Positions 1 through 9,236 of a DNA stretch of 64,000 nucleotides are shown here, piece by piece. Origin of the DNA: Bacteriovorax sp. BAL6_X. Its GTDB lineage: Bacteria > Bdellovibrionota > Bacteriovoracia > Bacteriovoracales > Bacteriovoracaceae. The DNA lies in assembly GCF_000443995.1 (NCBI RefSeq), contig NZ_AUMC01000006.1:310001-374000 (forward strand), written 5' to 3'. Position 1 is the stretch's first letter. Every line of letters starts with the position of its first letter. The position numbers and the translations under genes are program-made. Below the pieces are notes generated by a model, which saw only the letters and a list, made by a program, of their open reading frames with translations, was not told the origin of the DNA and ran no database searches.

Positions 1-1
1 A

Positions 2-367
2 AAAGAAGATCTGCTAACACTTAGACCAAATCGGCCATTTGGAAAGTATCGTATAAGTACGACTAAGGGAGAAGAGTTTATTCCTATAACAAATACAAAA
101 ATTGAGCTCGAAAAAGAAATTCAATATTATGAGAACCTAATTGATCAAGTTGCTCTTATAAAACAGTGTGTTCGTATGCGAGGAAAGAAGTGTATTCGCT
201 ATCGTAATGTAAAGGCTTCTCGAAGACACAAGGAAAGTATGATTGAACGAAAAATAGCCTCGACAAAAAAATTCTTTCCTTACGAAATTAATAAGAATCA
301 AAACACAATCGTGAAAGAGTTACCTATTATTGTGTGTAAGAATGAATTAACTAATAAGTGGAATTAA
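2..367 (+). CDS. 3' end of an unrecognised protein (5' partial)
   Basis: The frame is open from the window edge to a TAA at 365-367, so this is the last ~121 residues of a longer gene rather than a small ORF starting at the ATG at 176. The visible part is basic and rich in Lys, Arg, Ile and Asn, with a cluster reading RGKKCIRYRN. There is no membrane segment and no motif I recognise. Its stop overlaps by four bases the stop of the convergent Na/Pi-cotransporter-like gene. Function unknown; the sequence upstream of the window is needed. Confidence 0.6.
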   Translation, partial: KEDLLTLRPNRPFGKYRISTTKGEEFIPITNTKIELEKEIQYYENLIDQVALIKQCVRMRGKKCIRYRNVKASRRHKESMIERKIASTKKFFPYEINKNQNTIVKELPIIVCKNELTNKWN

Positions 368-1992
368 ATTACACCAGTTAAGAGTAAGTAGACCTCTCTA
401 ACATTTGCACGTACTACAGAGATCGATGTCATCATATCTGAGTAATAGATATGCTTACGCCCATCCTCTTTATGGTGAACTTTCGCAAAGTCCTCTCTTT
501 CAGTCATAAGATGTCTCTTAAGTTCACGAGTGCTAACAACGACTTCGTTAATTTCTTCTTCAGTAGCAACTTGACCTTTATAGACAGAGATACTTCTTTG
601 ATAAAGAGACTGTACTTCAGAAAAGTAACTTAGCAGACGATCTGTTTCATCAGCTGAGAGTTTCCAATTCTCATAGTACTTAGTTAGCATCGTTGTAAGC
701 TTATCAAGACTATCTGCTAATTGTTCAAGGTCTGAAGCAATTTGCATCAACTTGATAGCATTGCGACTCTCAACTTCTTCAGCTCCATTAGCAATTACTT
801 TTGAGATAAAATCATTTATCTCTAATTGAATATTATCAATGATTTTTTCGTAATCTTTAATTTTAGCAAGTGCCCGTGCACCTTTAGTAGGACTTTCTAT
901 ATACTCGTGACATTTATCAAACATTCTTGAAACGATATCTAATAACTTTCCAATTTCTAGCTCGACTAAAACATAGGCCATTGTTGATGAAATATGTCTT
1001 CTCTCTCCTAAGAACTTAAGCTTAGGACGATCCTTAAACTTCGCGTCTGGATACATTCCTTTAATCAACTCTGACACGATATTCTTAAAGAAAAAATAAT
1101 TTAATATTGCAAGTGAGATAACAAAGAACTGCCCCACTATAATCAGGCCTAGGTTGCCCACTGTTGTTTCAACATTGTGGTCGATAATGACTATAAGTAA
1201 GAAACTTGCAAATGTCGCAACTAAATAATGTACAAGAGGATGAAGAGAAAGTCTTATAGCAAGAGGCCTTGCCACCTTTCGGGCCGTATTAAAATTAACA
1301 AAGAACGAACTTAGTGTTGATGCACAAATAATTGAGAAGCATACACTTGCAGGAAAAACTCGTGTAAATATCATAACAACTGAAATTGCTAACGTCATTG
1401 TTTGGCTTCTTAGAATGAAAGAAATCAAACATCCAATAACAAATCCAATTAAGAGATTTGTAAATAATGAGTAGTCGACAAATCTCATCACAATATCTTG
1501 GACGAAATTCCAAGTCAAAAGAGACACAAAGCTCTCATGCATAACCGAGATTCCTAAGAATAGGAACGCCAGGCCAAATAGTAGCTTCGTGAGTTTTCTT
1601 ACGAAATGTTGAGTGAAAACGAGACCTATGATAAGAGCAAAAGCCATCAGATTAAGGGCCAACTCTTGCTTGGCAAGCATCAAAATGAGAAAGATACTAA
1701 CGGCACCAATGGCCGAGCCAAACAGCATCGGAACCACGCGCTGTTTTCTCACCAAGTTTGCATTAACTAAGCCCACAGTCACAATATTTGCCATTGTCGG
1801 AGAAAACGCCAAAAGACTCAACCTTGCTCCATTCCAAAAATTGACAACAAAGTTCTTACCATCAATATCCGATGCTATATGTTTAATTGCAGTAGAGCCC
1901 AAACTCTGAATACCAGCGGATATGATTCGTTGCCCATAATAAAAAATAGCGAGTCCCGAGATGAAAAATAAAATCGTTTGCAAGTATTCCAT
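364..1992 (-). CDS. Na/Pi-cotransporter-like membrane protein with PhoU-like C-terminal domain
   Basis: The protein has 542 aa. Residues ~1-310 contain about eight hydrophobic segments arranged as in the bacterial Na+/phosphate symporter family (NptA/YjbB type). Residues ~340-542 are a soluble helical region resembling PhoU. Family members usually carry two QSSS-type motifs in the transport core. Here the corresponding stretches read SPTMANIVTVGL and SQTMTLAISVV, so the canonical Gln-Ser-Ser-Ser is not visible and the substrate may differ from phosphate. It is followed on the same strand, upstream, by a small membrane protein. Family assignment is fairly secure; transport activity and substrate are inferred. 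Confidence 0.75.
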   Translation of the reverse strand: MEYLQTILFFISGLAIFYYGQRIISAGIQSLGSTAIKHIASDIDGKNFVVNFWNGARLSLLAFSPTMANIVTVGLVNANLVRKQRVVPMLFGSAIGAVSIFLILMLAKQELALNLMAFALIIGLVFTQHFVRKLTKLLFGLAFLFLGISVMHESFVSLLTWNFVQDIVMRFVDYSLFTNLLIGFVIGCLISFILRSQTMTLAISVVMIFTRVFPASVCFSIICASTLSSFFVNFNTARKVARPLAIRLSLHPLVHYLVATFASFLLIVIIDHNVETTVGNLGLIIVGQFFVISLAILNYFFFKNIVSELIKGMYPDAKFKDRPKLKFLGERRHISSTMAYVLVELEIGKLLDIVSRMFDKCHEYIESPTKGARALAKIKDYEKIIDNIQLEINDFISKVIANGAEEVESRNAIKLMQIASDLEQLADSLDKLTTMLTKYYENWKLSADETDRLLSYFSEVQSLYQRSISVYKGQVATEEEINEVVVSTRELKRHLMTEREDFAKVHHKEDGRKHIYYSDMMTSISVVRANVREVYLLLTGVI

Positions 1993-2021
1993 GACTTATT
2001 AGATACAAATCCTTATGTGAT

Positions 2022-2345
2022 TTACGAAGTGGCCTTGGCCAGCCAAATAGGGATAATAATATAGAGTATTGTATCTCGGATTAAGTAAAATAGGAAAAAA
2101 TAAATAAAAGCTTTTGGGCCCTTATTCCAAAGTCCTTCAATACCTAAATATTGAATCTTCTTAGACATGGCCACCATAAATTTTGTTTTACCATAGTGAG
2201 CAATAAAGAACGAGATAGCTCCATCAACCTTACGATCAAAGGCCAAGAAAGGGCGCTTAAGCTTCTCTAAAAAGGATCTAAGGGCAGTTTTCTGCTCTGT
2301 TTTTTTCTTATCGACTTCGTTTGCATTTTTAGAAATTGTGCTCAT
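2022..2345 (-). CDS. Small membrane-anchored hypothetical protein
   Basis: About 107 aa. I chose the ATG at 2345 over the in-frame GTG at 2354; neither has a strong Shine-Dalgarno. The N-terminus is Lys-rich and polar (residues ~1-50). A hydrophobic segment at ~80-102 (FIYFFLFYLIRDTILYIII) suggests one C-terminal membrane helix. It lies 29 bases upstream of, and in the same direction as, the Na/Pi-cotransporter-like gene, so the two may be co-transcribed. I do not recognise a family. Confidence 0.6.
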   Translation of the reverse strand: MSTISKNANEVDKKKTEQKTALRSFLEKLKRPFLAFDRKVDGAISFFIAHYGKTKFMVAMSKKIQYLGIEGLWNKGPKAFIYFFLFYLIRDTILYIIIPIWLAKATS

Positions 2346-2480
2346 GATAGCCACAAACTAGCAGAGAATTGTAGCTGTGAAAAGGATTTTAGGCATCTTT
2401 GAACAAGTATTAATGACGCCATATAGATTTTCTATTGGTACTCAATCCAGATATATAAGATAGTAATATTATGGAAGAAG

Positions 2481-2600
2481 ATGTTGACTAATACGCTCAG
2501 ACAATACAAATTAGATCAATATCACATAGAAATTATAAAGACGGATAAAGAAAAACAGGGTCTACAATTCCATGACACTTTTAAGTATCGATTTCGGTAA
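2481..2600 (+). CDS. Possible 39-codon leader ORF upstream of hemA
   Basis: A short ATG-TAA frame preceded by GGAAGAAG, a plausible ribosome site. It encodes a charged peptide beginning MLTNTLRQYK and ending 45 bases before the hemA start. The surrounding 2346-2645 region holds nothing else I can support. It could be a leader peptide for heme-pathway control or chance. Low confidence because it is short and has no homology evidence. Confidence 0.25.
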   Translation: MLTNTLRQYKLDQYHIEIIKTDKEKQGLQFHDTFKYRFR

Positions 2601-2645
2601 TCTTAGTCACAGGGACCATAGACGACACAGTGCAAGGACGATTTT

Positions 2646-3542
2646 TTGTTACAAAAAATACACCTATTAAACATTCAAACGAAGAGTGAAAATATACCAA
2701 CTCACCTACTAAAAATGCCAGGTGCGTTTGTTCTCATTACATGTCAAAGAACGATTATCTTAACGACATCGGAATTCTCTCAAGAAGACATTCAATTAGG
2801 TACATACTACTTTGGCAAAAAAGCATATCACTTTCTACTAGAAACAATTTGCGGCCTACAAAGTAAGCTTAAGGGTGAGAGTGAAATCGTTGCTCAGTTT
2901 AAAGAAGCTTTTTCAAATTATCTTAAAGAAGATATTCGTTCTTCACTTATCCTTAGGGTCTTAGAAAAACTATTTAAAGATGCTAAAGAAGTAAGAAAAG
3001 AACACCTCATTAAGATTGGACAACAATCTTATGCTGGAATTACAAGAAGAATCATTCAGTCCAAGTATGACTCTGGTGATGTCCTAATCTTAGGATCAGG
3101 ACAACTCGCAAGAGATTCAATTAAGCACTTAATGAAAAAATACAATGTTTACATTAGTGCAAGAAACCCACAGAAAGTACAAGAAATCATCAATGATTTT
3201 CCCAATATCAATATAACTGCTATTGAATGGAAGAATTATGGTGAGTACTTTAAATTCAATAGCTATGTGAACACTATTGGATGTTCAGGCAAGATCTTTG
3301 CTGAAGAGTTCTTTGCTGGTCACTGCCCTAGTAACTCAATCTTTGTCGACCTTGGCTCACCTTCTGTTATTGATACACAATTTGACAAGAAACAAGGTGT
3401 TTACCGCTTAGGAGATATTCTTAACCACGGTAAAATGTTAGACGAAGAAAAAATTGAGAAACTAGATCAAGCAAAATTGGCCATTGAGAATCTTGTTGAA
3501 AAGAGAGCAAGACATCTGGCAAATGTTCGCGTAAATCTTTAG
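2646..3542 (+). CDS. hemA: Short, divergent glutamyl-tRNA reductase
   Basis: Glutamyl-tRNA reductase makes glutamate-1-semialdehyde from Glu-tRNA(Glu) with NADPH, the first step of the C5 heme pathway. The catalytic segment ITCQRTIIL (Cys33) matches the family's STCNRTE motif. His62 lies in AYHFLLETICGL, and GESEIVAQFK matches the usual GEPQILGQVK. A Rossmann segment, VLILGSGQLARDSI, lies near 146-160. The start is TTG with AAGGA eight bases upstream; a TAG at 2619-2621 closes the frame, so no longer start exists. The protein has 298 aa against about 420 for typical members. It lacks most of the C-terminal dimerisation domain and has a shortened N-terminus. Downstream hemC and hemL are separated from it by a 7-kb secretion/protease block. 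Confidence 0.82.
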   Translation: MLQKIHLLNIQTKSENIPTHLLKMPGAFVLITCQRTIILTTSEFSQEDIQLGTYYFGKKAYHFLLETICGLQSKLKGESEIVAQFKEAFSNYLKEDIRSSLILRVLEKLFKDAKEVRKEHLIKIGQQSYAGITRRIIQSKYDSGDVLILGSGQLARDSIKHLMKKYNVYISARNPQKVQEIINDFPNINITAIEWKNYGEYFKFNSYVNTIGCSGKIFAEEFFAGHCPSNSIFVDLGSPSVIDTQFDKKQGVYRLGDILNHGKMLDEEKIEKLDQAKLAIENLVEKRARHLANVRVNL

Positions 3543-3613
3543 TTTTAATTAACTCACAAGCCCCCTTAACTTAGTCGATCAGTCCTCTACAGTAAACTAC
3601 TGTAGGAGACGTC

Positions 3614-5260
3614 ATGGAAATTAAGAGCACAAGCAGTATCGATCATACTCCATCCACGACACTAAAATGGATTAGTGAAAATTCAAAAATCTTTAGTAAT
3701 GATCTTATTTCTTTAAGAGTTTTATTAACGTTGACTCTTGTCATTAGTATAACATCTCTGGCACTTCCAACTGTTCTAATGCAGCTCTTTGATCGTATCA
3801 TTCCAGGCCATAATACAGGTAGCGCCATAGTACTTATCTTTGGGCTTACACTATTCATCCTGTTCGAATCAGCACTAAAATACTTACGTTACTATTTTGT
3901 AACCTTTGCATCCGCTCGATTTGAAAATAAAAAATCACAAGAGCTAATTAAGAAAATCATTACCGACACAGACTTTTACGATGTTGGGGTATTTCAATAC
4001 TCACTAAAGGAAATACAAAGAAATAAGGACTTTTTTACAGGAAAAGGCTTTGTTTCGTTATTAGAGCTACCATTTATATCTCTTTACTTTGGTTTTCTCT
4101 TCTACCTCAATCCATTAATGGCCTTCATTCCTTTTCTGGCGTTTTCAATCTATATGATAGTTTCTTTTTATACAGTAAGCAAAATGACACGAATCATTCA
4201 GCTTAAACATATAACAGATATCGAACAAAACAATCTACTATATAAAATTTTAGATAACCTCACACTCCTAAGAAAATTTGGTCGGATTAACCTATTTAAT
4301 AATCGTTTTAAAAAGAATCAAGCAGCGGTAACTAAGAATAATTTTTTACTTGCTCGCTACGCATTCTTTCAATTCAATTTGAATCAACTAATATTACAAC
4401 TCACCTCCGTCACAATCCTAGCGACAGGAGCGTATTTAGTAATTAACGGCCTAATGAGTATTGGTTCCCTTGCAGCATCTCTAATTTTGGCAAACCGTTG
4501 TATAGCTCCAACAGAAAAGTTTTTTAAGGTCCTGAGAAAAATTCATGAAGTAAAAGTCATGACGGATACTCTAGTTTACCCAAGAGGGAAATCTCAAGAA
4601 AAAGAAAAGGAAAATATCGATAAGATCTACTCAATGGTAATCCCAATCTACATTAGAGGAAGGAAACATGAGATCCCTTTCATGAAGGGAGATACTGTCT
4701 CTTTAAAGGATCAAGATAAAGACACAAAAGAGTTTCTATTTGCTCCAAACCTTAAGTCCATTGCAAACAAAGTTTATATTGATAATTTAAAACTATCAGA
4801 TATTGACGAGTTAAGTCTTTATAAAAATATTGCAATAATCAATGCCAGGCCAAACATATGGAATGGAACAATAAGAGATAATATTACTTCATTCGGGTTT
4901 GTTAGTGAGAAAAAGGCCCAAAGCTATATCGATACTTTAGGACTAGGAGAAATCATAAAAAAGTTACCTAATGGATTAGATACAAAGCTTACTTCTGAAA
5001 AAGAGGATAATATTTCTGATGAAGTAAAATCTCTTATATACATTACCAGACAACTTTCACTTGACCCTGAAGTCATCATTCTAAACGAATTTGAAGCGGG
5101 TGTTGATCGTGAAAGCTACATTTACATCTTCAATTATATAGCAAGTATTCGAGAGTCCCGAATAATTTTCGTAAACACAAAAGATAGAAATCTATTAAAA
5201 CTATGCAACCGTGATCTACTGAATAATCGTATCGGAGAGATTGATACTTACTTGGCCTGA
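3614..5260 (+). CDS. Type I secretion-like ABC protein with degenerate ATPase domain
   Basis: The protein has 548 aa. Residues ~35-310 form a six-helix ABC exporter membrane domain of the type I secretion class (for example TVLMQLFDRIIPGH near 55-70, then LPFISLYFGFLFYLNPLMAF). The C-terminal ~210 residues align in outline with a nucleotide-binding domain: NIWNGTIRDNI resembles the Q-loop region and LPNGLDTKL precedes the signature position. However, I see no Walker A P-loop, the LSGGQ signature is absent (SEKEDNISDE), and Walker B reads VIILNEFEAG with Asn replacing the usual Asp. It is therefore probably not an ATPase. It is the first of four genes spaced by 1-11 bases and likely pairs with the next ABC protein. 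Confidence 0.75.
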   Translation: MEIKSTSSIDHTPSTTLKWISENSKIFSNDLISLRVLLTLTLVISITSLALPTVLMQLFDRIIPGHNTGSAIVLIFGLTLFILFESALKYLRYYFVTFASARFENKKSQELIKKIITDTDFYDVGVFQYSLKEIQRNKDFFTGKGFVSLLELPFISLYFGFLFYLNPLMAFIPFLAFSIYMIVSFYTVSKMTRIIQLKHITDIEQNNLLYKILDNLTLLRKFGRINLFNNRFKKNQAAVTKNNFLLARYAFFQFNLNQLILQLTSVTILATGAYLVINGLMSIGSLAASLILANRCIAPTEKFFKVLRKIHEVKVMTDTLVYPRGKSQEKEKENIDKIYSMVIPIYIRGRKHEIPFMKGDTVSLKDQDKDTKEFLFAPNLKSIANKVYIDNLKLSDIDELSLYKNIAIINARPNIWNGTIRDNITSFGFVSEKKAQSYIDTLGLGEIIKKLPNGLDTKLTSEKEDNISDEVKSLIYITRQLSLDPEVIILNEFEAGVDRESYIYIFNYIASIRESRIIFVNTKDRNLLKLCNRDLLNNRIGEIDTYLA

Positions 5261-5268
5261 GGAGATAT

Positions 5269-7392
5269 ATGTCAAATATAAAAATGATCTTTCATAACTT
5301 CATGGAGCTAAAATACCATGATGATTATAGTGAAGATGTTAATGAAATATTAATGTCCTATCGACATATGAAAGAAGTCGACTTAATAAACGCATTAGCA
5401 ACAATTGGCCTTGAAACTAGAAGAATAGAGCTACAGCTAAAGAATATTGAAGTAGACGCTCTTCCTTGTTTATTAATATCAAATATCGATATTGAAAACT
5501 TCTGCTCTAAGAACGATCATTTAATACTTACTCACGATAAAAGGGAAGAACAGTTTTATCTCATAAATGACCATGATCTTAAAAGACAAATTGAAGTTGA
5601 TCGCTTCCCTATTAAGTACGCTCTCTTTATTAGAGAGTTTAATGAAGTAGAGTTTAGAAATGAAAAGATATTAAGAAATACTAGTATGAAATTCTCTTCT
5701 TGGACAAGAGCGATTAAAAGAAGGTTTAACAAAGCATTTTCGAAATTAATCATTCTATCTTTAATCAATACACTAAACACACTGGCCTTTGCCATTTATG
5801 CTCTTATTACTTACAAAGTGATCACTGGAGATAGGCCATCAGAACTCCTTATCCCTGCGACTACTGGCATAATCCTACTACAAGTGATTAGTTATTTTGC
5901 ACGTGGTATCAGGTCAAATATTATCAACTGGTGTACAAATCGAATTGACTACATTCTCGAAACCGCAATTCTAGAAAAATCATCGACAATGTCAGATCAT
6001 CAAAGAGAGATTGAAGAAGTTGATTTCCATGTTAACCGTTTTGAGGATATTAAAGATGCTGTCAACTTCCTTACATCTGAAAATAACCTAAAGCTGATTG
6101 ACACAATCTTTAACACTCTACTCATTTTCCCTATTTTTTTCTTGTCATGGGAAATGGCCATTCCTCTGGCTTTTCTCGCACCAATGGTAACTTTTCTTTA
6201 TTACTCTAATCTTAAAAAGATAAGAATAAAGAAAGAGACTTATGATCAATTGCATGAAAACAAGAACAACCTAGTCAATGAACTTAAAAGAGGCTCTGAA
6301 GAGATTTACTTGGAGAACTTATTTCCAATATTTTCGAAACGCTTATCATCCCTTAGCTCAATGTCTTACTTTAAGGAACAACAATATAAGATGAATGCTT
6401 ATCGAACAGAGTTCTTCTCTAAAGTCATCACAGTTACGATTGTCTTGGCATCGACAATAATTGGCTTGTTACTTGTCTGGAATCAAGAATTAGCTATCGC
6501 TAACTTTATTGCTGTTCTGGTTTTAATGTGGAGTATACTCACAACAGCACAACAGCTACCTAATTCAATACAGAAACTAGATTCAATATCATTTTCATTT
6601 AGAAAATTACATAAGCTATTTTGCAAAGATAGTGAGGAGAGAACATATCGTTCAAGTAAGGAGCTATATACTAGAGACTTTGAAATAGATTTTAAATCAG
6701 TTTCTTTTCAGTACCCAGATACATTAGAAATTGTTTTTAGCAGTATTAATATTAACATAAAGCCAAATCAGGTTTATGGCATTCATGGAAGTGCAAACTC
6801 AGGGAAAAGAGCCTTTATAAAACTACTCAATAAAACCTACCTCCCCCAGTCTGGATCTATTCTTATAGGGGGAATTGATCACAGACAATTCGACACACTC
6901 TATCTTAGACAGCAAATCCTAACTCTTAACTTAAAGAAGTCATTATTAAAAGATATGAGCATTTACGAAAATATCAAATGTATCAACCCTCTAATCACAC
7001 GTGATGATATCATGATACATTTAGGATTCTTTGGAATTGGAGAACTTCTTGAGGATAGCGGACTAACAATTGATACCCCTCTAAGTGGTGCAACAAGGCT
7101 AAAGATCTCAAACGAATTATACTCATCAATTGTCTTAGCAATTCCATTTTGCACCCAGGCAAAAGTCGTTCTCATAGAAGATATTCCGACGAGCATAATC
7201 AACAAACAGTTCAAACTACTCAAAAAGTTTTTAAATCTATCTAAGAAAAACTTTACAGTAGTCTTTTGTAGTGAACATAAAGAAATATTAAAAGAAGCAG
7301 ATAATATAATTTACATGGCCCCTAACAAAGAGTTCTCTTCCGGTACCAAGGACAAGATTTTTAAATATCTAGAAGAGAACGCACTCATCTAA
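5269..7392 (+). CDS. Type I secretion-like ABC transporter with C39-like N-domain and altered Walker motifs
   Basis: The protein has 707 aa. Residues ~1-130 resemble the C39-peptidase-like domain of bacteriocin/RTX exporters (ALATIGLETRRIEL, then LPCLLI) but show no catalytic Cys, as in HlyB-type proteins. Residues ~155-450 are the membrane domain. Residues ~480-707 are the ATPase domain. Walker A reads GSANSGKRAF, where Arg replaces the Ser/Thr that binds Mg2+. The signature region reads LSGATRLKIS. Walker B reads VVLIEDIP, with the Asp/Glu order altered. Hydrolysis looks impaired. It begins eight bases after the previous ABC gene and is followed by the membrane-fusion gene, so a heteromeric complex is likely. 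No TolC-like gene is nearby. Confidence 0.78.
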   Translation: MSNIKMIFHNFMELKYHDDYSEDVNEILMSYRHMKEVDLINALATIGLETRRIELQLKNIEVDALPCLLISNIDIENFCSKNDHLILTHDKREEQFYLINDHDLKRQIEVDRFPIKYALFIREFNEVEFRNEKILRNTSMKFSSWTRAIKRRFNKAFSKLIILSLINTLNTLAFAIYALITYKVITGDRPSELLIPATTGIILLQVISYFARGIRSNIINWCTNRIDYILETAILEKSSTMSDHQREIEEVDFHVNRFEDIKDAVNFLTSENNLKLIDTIFNTLLIFPIFFLSWEMAIPLAFLAPMVTFLYYSNLKKIRIKKETYDQLHENKNNLVNELKRGSEEIYLENLFPIFSKRLSSLSSMSYFKEQQYKMNAYRTEFFSKVITVTIVLASTIIGLLLVWNQELAIANFIAVLVLMWSILTTAQQLPNSIQKLDSISFSFRKLHKLFCKDSEERTYRSSKELYTRDFEIDFKSVSFQYPDTLEIVFSSININIKPNQVYGIHGSANSGKRAFIKLLNKTYLPQSGSILIGGIDHRQFDTLYLRQQILTLNLKKSLLKDMSIYENIKCINPLITRDDIMIHLGFFGIGELLEDSGLTIDTPLSGATRLKISNELYSSIVLAIPFCTQAKVVLIEDIPTSIINKQFKLLKKFLNLSKKNFTVVFCSEHKEILKEADNIIYMAPNKEFSSGTKDKIFKYLEENALI

Positions 7393-7403
7393 GGAACAAA
7401 ATA

Positions 7404-8231
7404 ATGAAAAGTAAAAGAAATAGATTCTCGTTTAGCAGCAGTATTGATTATGCTAAGCAAACAGACTACATAGGGCAAGACCTTCTCTTAGAAGAAGCAA
7501 GAATACCATATGTGTCAAAGTCAATTATCCTACTCTCATTATTTGCAATAGTCGCATTTTTTGTATGGTCTTCTTTCTCAACAGTTAACGAAATCGTTCA
7601 GGCCAATGGAGAAATTGAAACGACAGCTACAATACACTTCATTAAGCACAATAAACCAGGAGTTCTAGACTCTCTCGAAGTTATGACTGGGCAATATGTT
7701 AAGGCAGGTGATTTACTCTACACCCTTGTTGATGAACGAAAGAATAAGGGTACAAACTCAGTCACAAAAGAGATTCTCTTGATTCGCTCTCCCATAACTG
7801 GAATTGTAAATGAGGTCGACTACAAAGCAATTGGAACTAATGTAAGTAAAGATAGGAATATTGTAAAAATCTATCCGATAAGTGATTCCCCAATAGCTAC
7901 GGTAAAATTCACACCAAAAGACCTCAGCTTCATACAAGAAGGTATGACAGTTAAGATAAAAGTCACTTCTCATCAAACACATCGTAATCAAATTATTTCG
8001 GGGCGGATAGAGTCGATTTCCCCAAATATTTTTTATACAAAAAACGGATTAAGTTATTATCAGGCCAAGGTCCTACTTTCTAAAAACTACCTTGGACATA
8101 ATCAGGAAAGCAATTTAATCCTACCAGGAATGCAAGTTCATGCAGCTATACAAATATCTAAAAGAAGTATCCTAAATTACCTACTCAAGCCAATTGATAC
8201 TTCACTAAGTTACGCATTAACGGAGAGATGA
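7404..8231 (+). CDS. Short HlyD-like membrane-fusion protein lacking the coiled-coil hairpin
   Basis: The protein has 275 aa. An N-terminal cytoplasmic tail is followed by one membrane helix (residues ~45-65). Two lipoyl-like half-motifs follow (PGVLDSLEVMTGQYVKAGDLLY and RSPITGIVNEVDYKAIGTNV), then a beta-barrel-like C-terminus ending in ILNYLLKPI, typical of HlyD proteins. The family usually has 400 or more residues because a long alpha-helical hairpin between the lipoyl halves reaches TolC. Here the halves are joined by only about 15 residues, so direct TolC contact by the usual mode is unlikely. It lies 11 bases after the second ABC gene and one base before the next gene, in one operon. 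Confidence 0.78.
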   Translation: MKSKRNRFSFSSSIDYAKQTDYIGQDLLLEEARIPYVSKSIILLSLFAIVAFFVWSSFSTVNEIVQANGEIETTATIHFIKHNKPGVLDSLEVMTGQYVKAGDLLYTLVDERKNKGTNSVTKEILLIRSPITGIVNEVDYKAIGTNVSKDRNIVKIYPISDSPIATVKFTPKDLSFIQEGMTVKIKVTSHQTHRNQIISGRIESISPNIFYTKNGLSYYQAKVLLSKNYLGHNQESNLILPGMQVHAAIQISKRSILNYLLKPIDTSLSYALTER

Positions 8232-8232
8232 T

Positions 8233-9216
8233 ATGTTTAAAAGATTACAACAAGCGGTTCAAGAACTTACAAGTGAAGCAAGTACTACTAAAGGGCCAAA
8301 AGAACGTGGCGATCAGTCAAAAAAGTCTAAAGTTCTTATTATTAGTAATAACGAAAGCATTACTGATCGACTCTCTCTAGTCCTTAATGATACATACGAC
8401 ATTGTTCAACGAGAAAGTATCTCTATGATTATGCAAGTTTTTGCAAATGTTAAGAAAAATGACATAGAGCTTATTCTCTTTTATGATTCTGACTTAAGTA
8501 AAGATCTTTCTTTTTTTTCAACTTTAAGAAAGTATCCACGTTTCTCAAATATTCCCATTATTGTGTTAGCACAAGAAATTACAGAAAAGCGAAAATCACA
8601 TTATCTCGAGAATGACTTAAATGACTTTATCGATCTTCAAAGTTTTCCTCTTATCAAGCAACTAGCAAATTCAAAAATAAAACTTCAATCAAAAATAAAC
8701 TCAATTATTAATTACTCTATTGACCACAATAGTGGCCTGGACATCGTCACTAATGCACAAATGCATCTTAGAACATTGGTCGATGTTGCAAGTTGTGCCC
8801 GTACTCTGAAGTTATTTACAAATGCTACTATTACACAAGAAAGGGCCTTCTTTGAAATCATTTTAAACTCGTTAGAGCATGGCCAGTTAAAGATTGATAA
8901 AAAAAAGCGACAGAAAGTAAAGAATAATGGCGACTATGATAATTACCTCGATATACTTTGCGATCGAAATAAAGAAGCTGTCATCGTAACTTATGAAAAG
9001 CTAGAGGACACATATCGTATTTCCGTTATAGATGGTGGGGATGGTTTTAATTTTAAAAAATATTTAAAGCCTAATCTAAGTAATTCGATTAAGGAGACTC
9101 AAAAAGGTATTGTAACTGCCAATAGTACGAAAGGAATAGAATTAAAATATATTGGCCCTGGCAATATTGTTGAAATCAACATTCCACATCAAGAAAAATT
9201 TAAACTATGGCATTAG
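8233..9216 (+). CDS. Receiver-like protein with C-terminal GHKL ATPase-like domain
   Basis: The protein has 327 aa. Residues ~33-150 fold like a response-regulator receiver (KVLIISNNESI, then ELILFYDSDL, where the Asp could be the phospho-acceptor). Residues ~185-320 resemble a histidine-kinase/anti-sigma type ATPase: an N-box-like FFEIILNSLEHG and a G1-like VIDGGDGF are visible. No His phosphorylation site or DNA-binding domain is visible, so it recalls RsbW/SpoIIAB-type switch proteins. It is the last gene of the pseudo-type-I-secretion operon, starting right after the HlyD-like stop, and probably controls or senses that system. The role is an inference. Confidence 0.6.
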   Translation: MFKRLQQAVQELTSEASTTKGPKERGDQSKKSKVLIISNNESITDRLSLVLNDTYDIVQRESISMIMQVFANVKKNDIELILFYDSDLSKDLSFFSTLRKYPRFSNIPIIVLAQEITEKRKSHYLENDLNDFIDLQSFPLIKQLANSKIKLQSKINSIINYSIDHNSGLDIVTNAQMHLRTLVDVASCARTLKLFTNATITQERAFFEIILNSLEHGQLKIDKKKRQKVKNNGDYDNYLDILCDRNKEAVIVTYEKLEDTYRISVIDGGDGFNFKKYLKPNLSNSIKETQKGIVTANSTKGIELKYIGPGNIVEINIPHQEKFKLWH

Positions 9217-9236
9217 GATCAAAGCGAAAGATGAGA

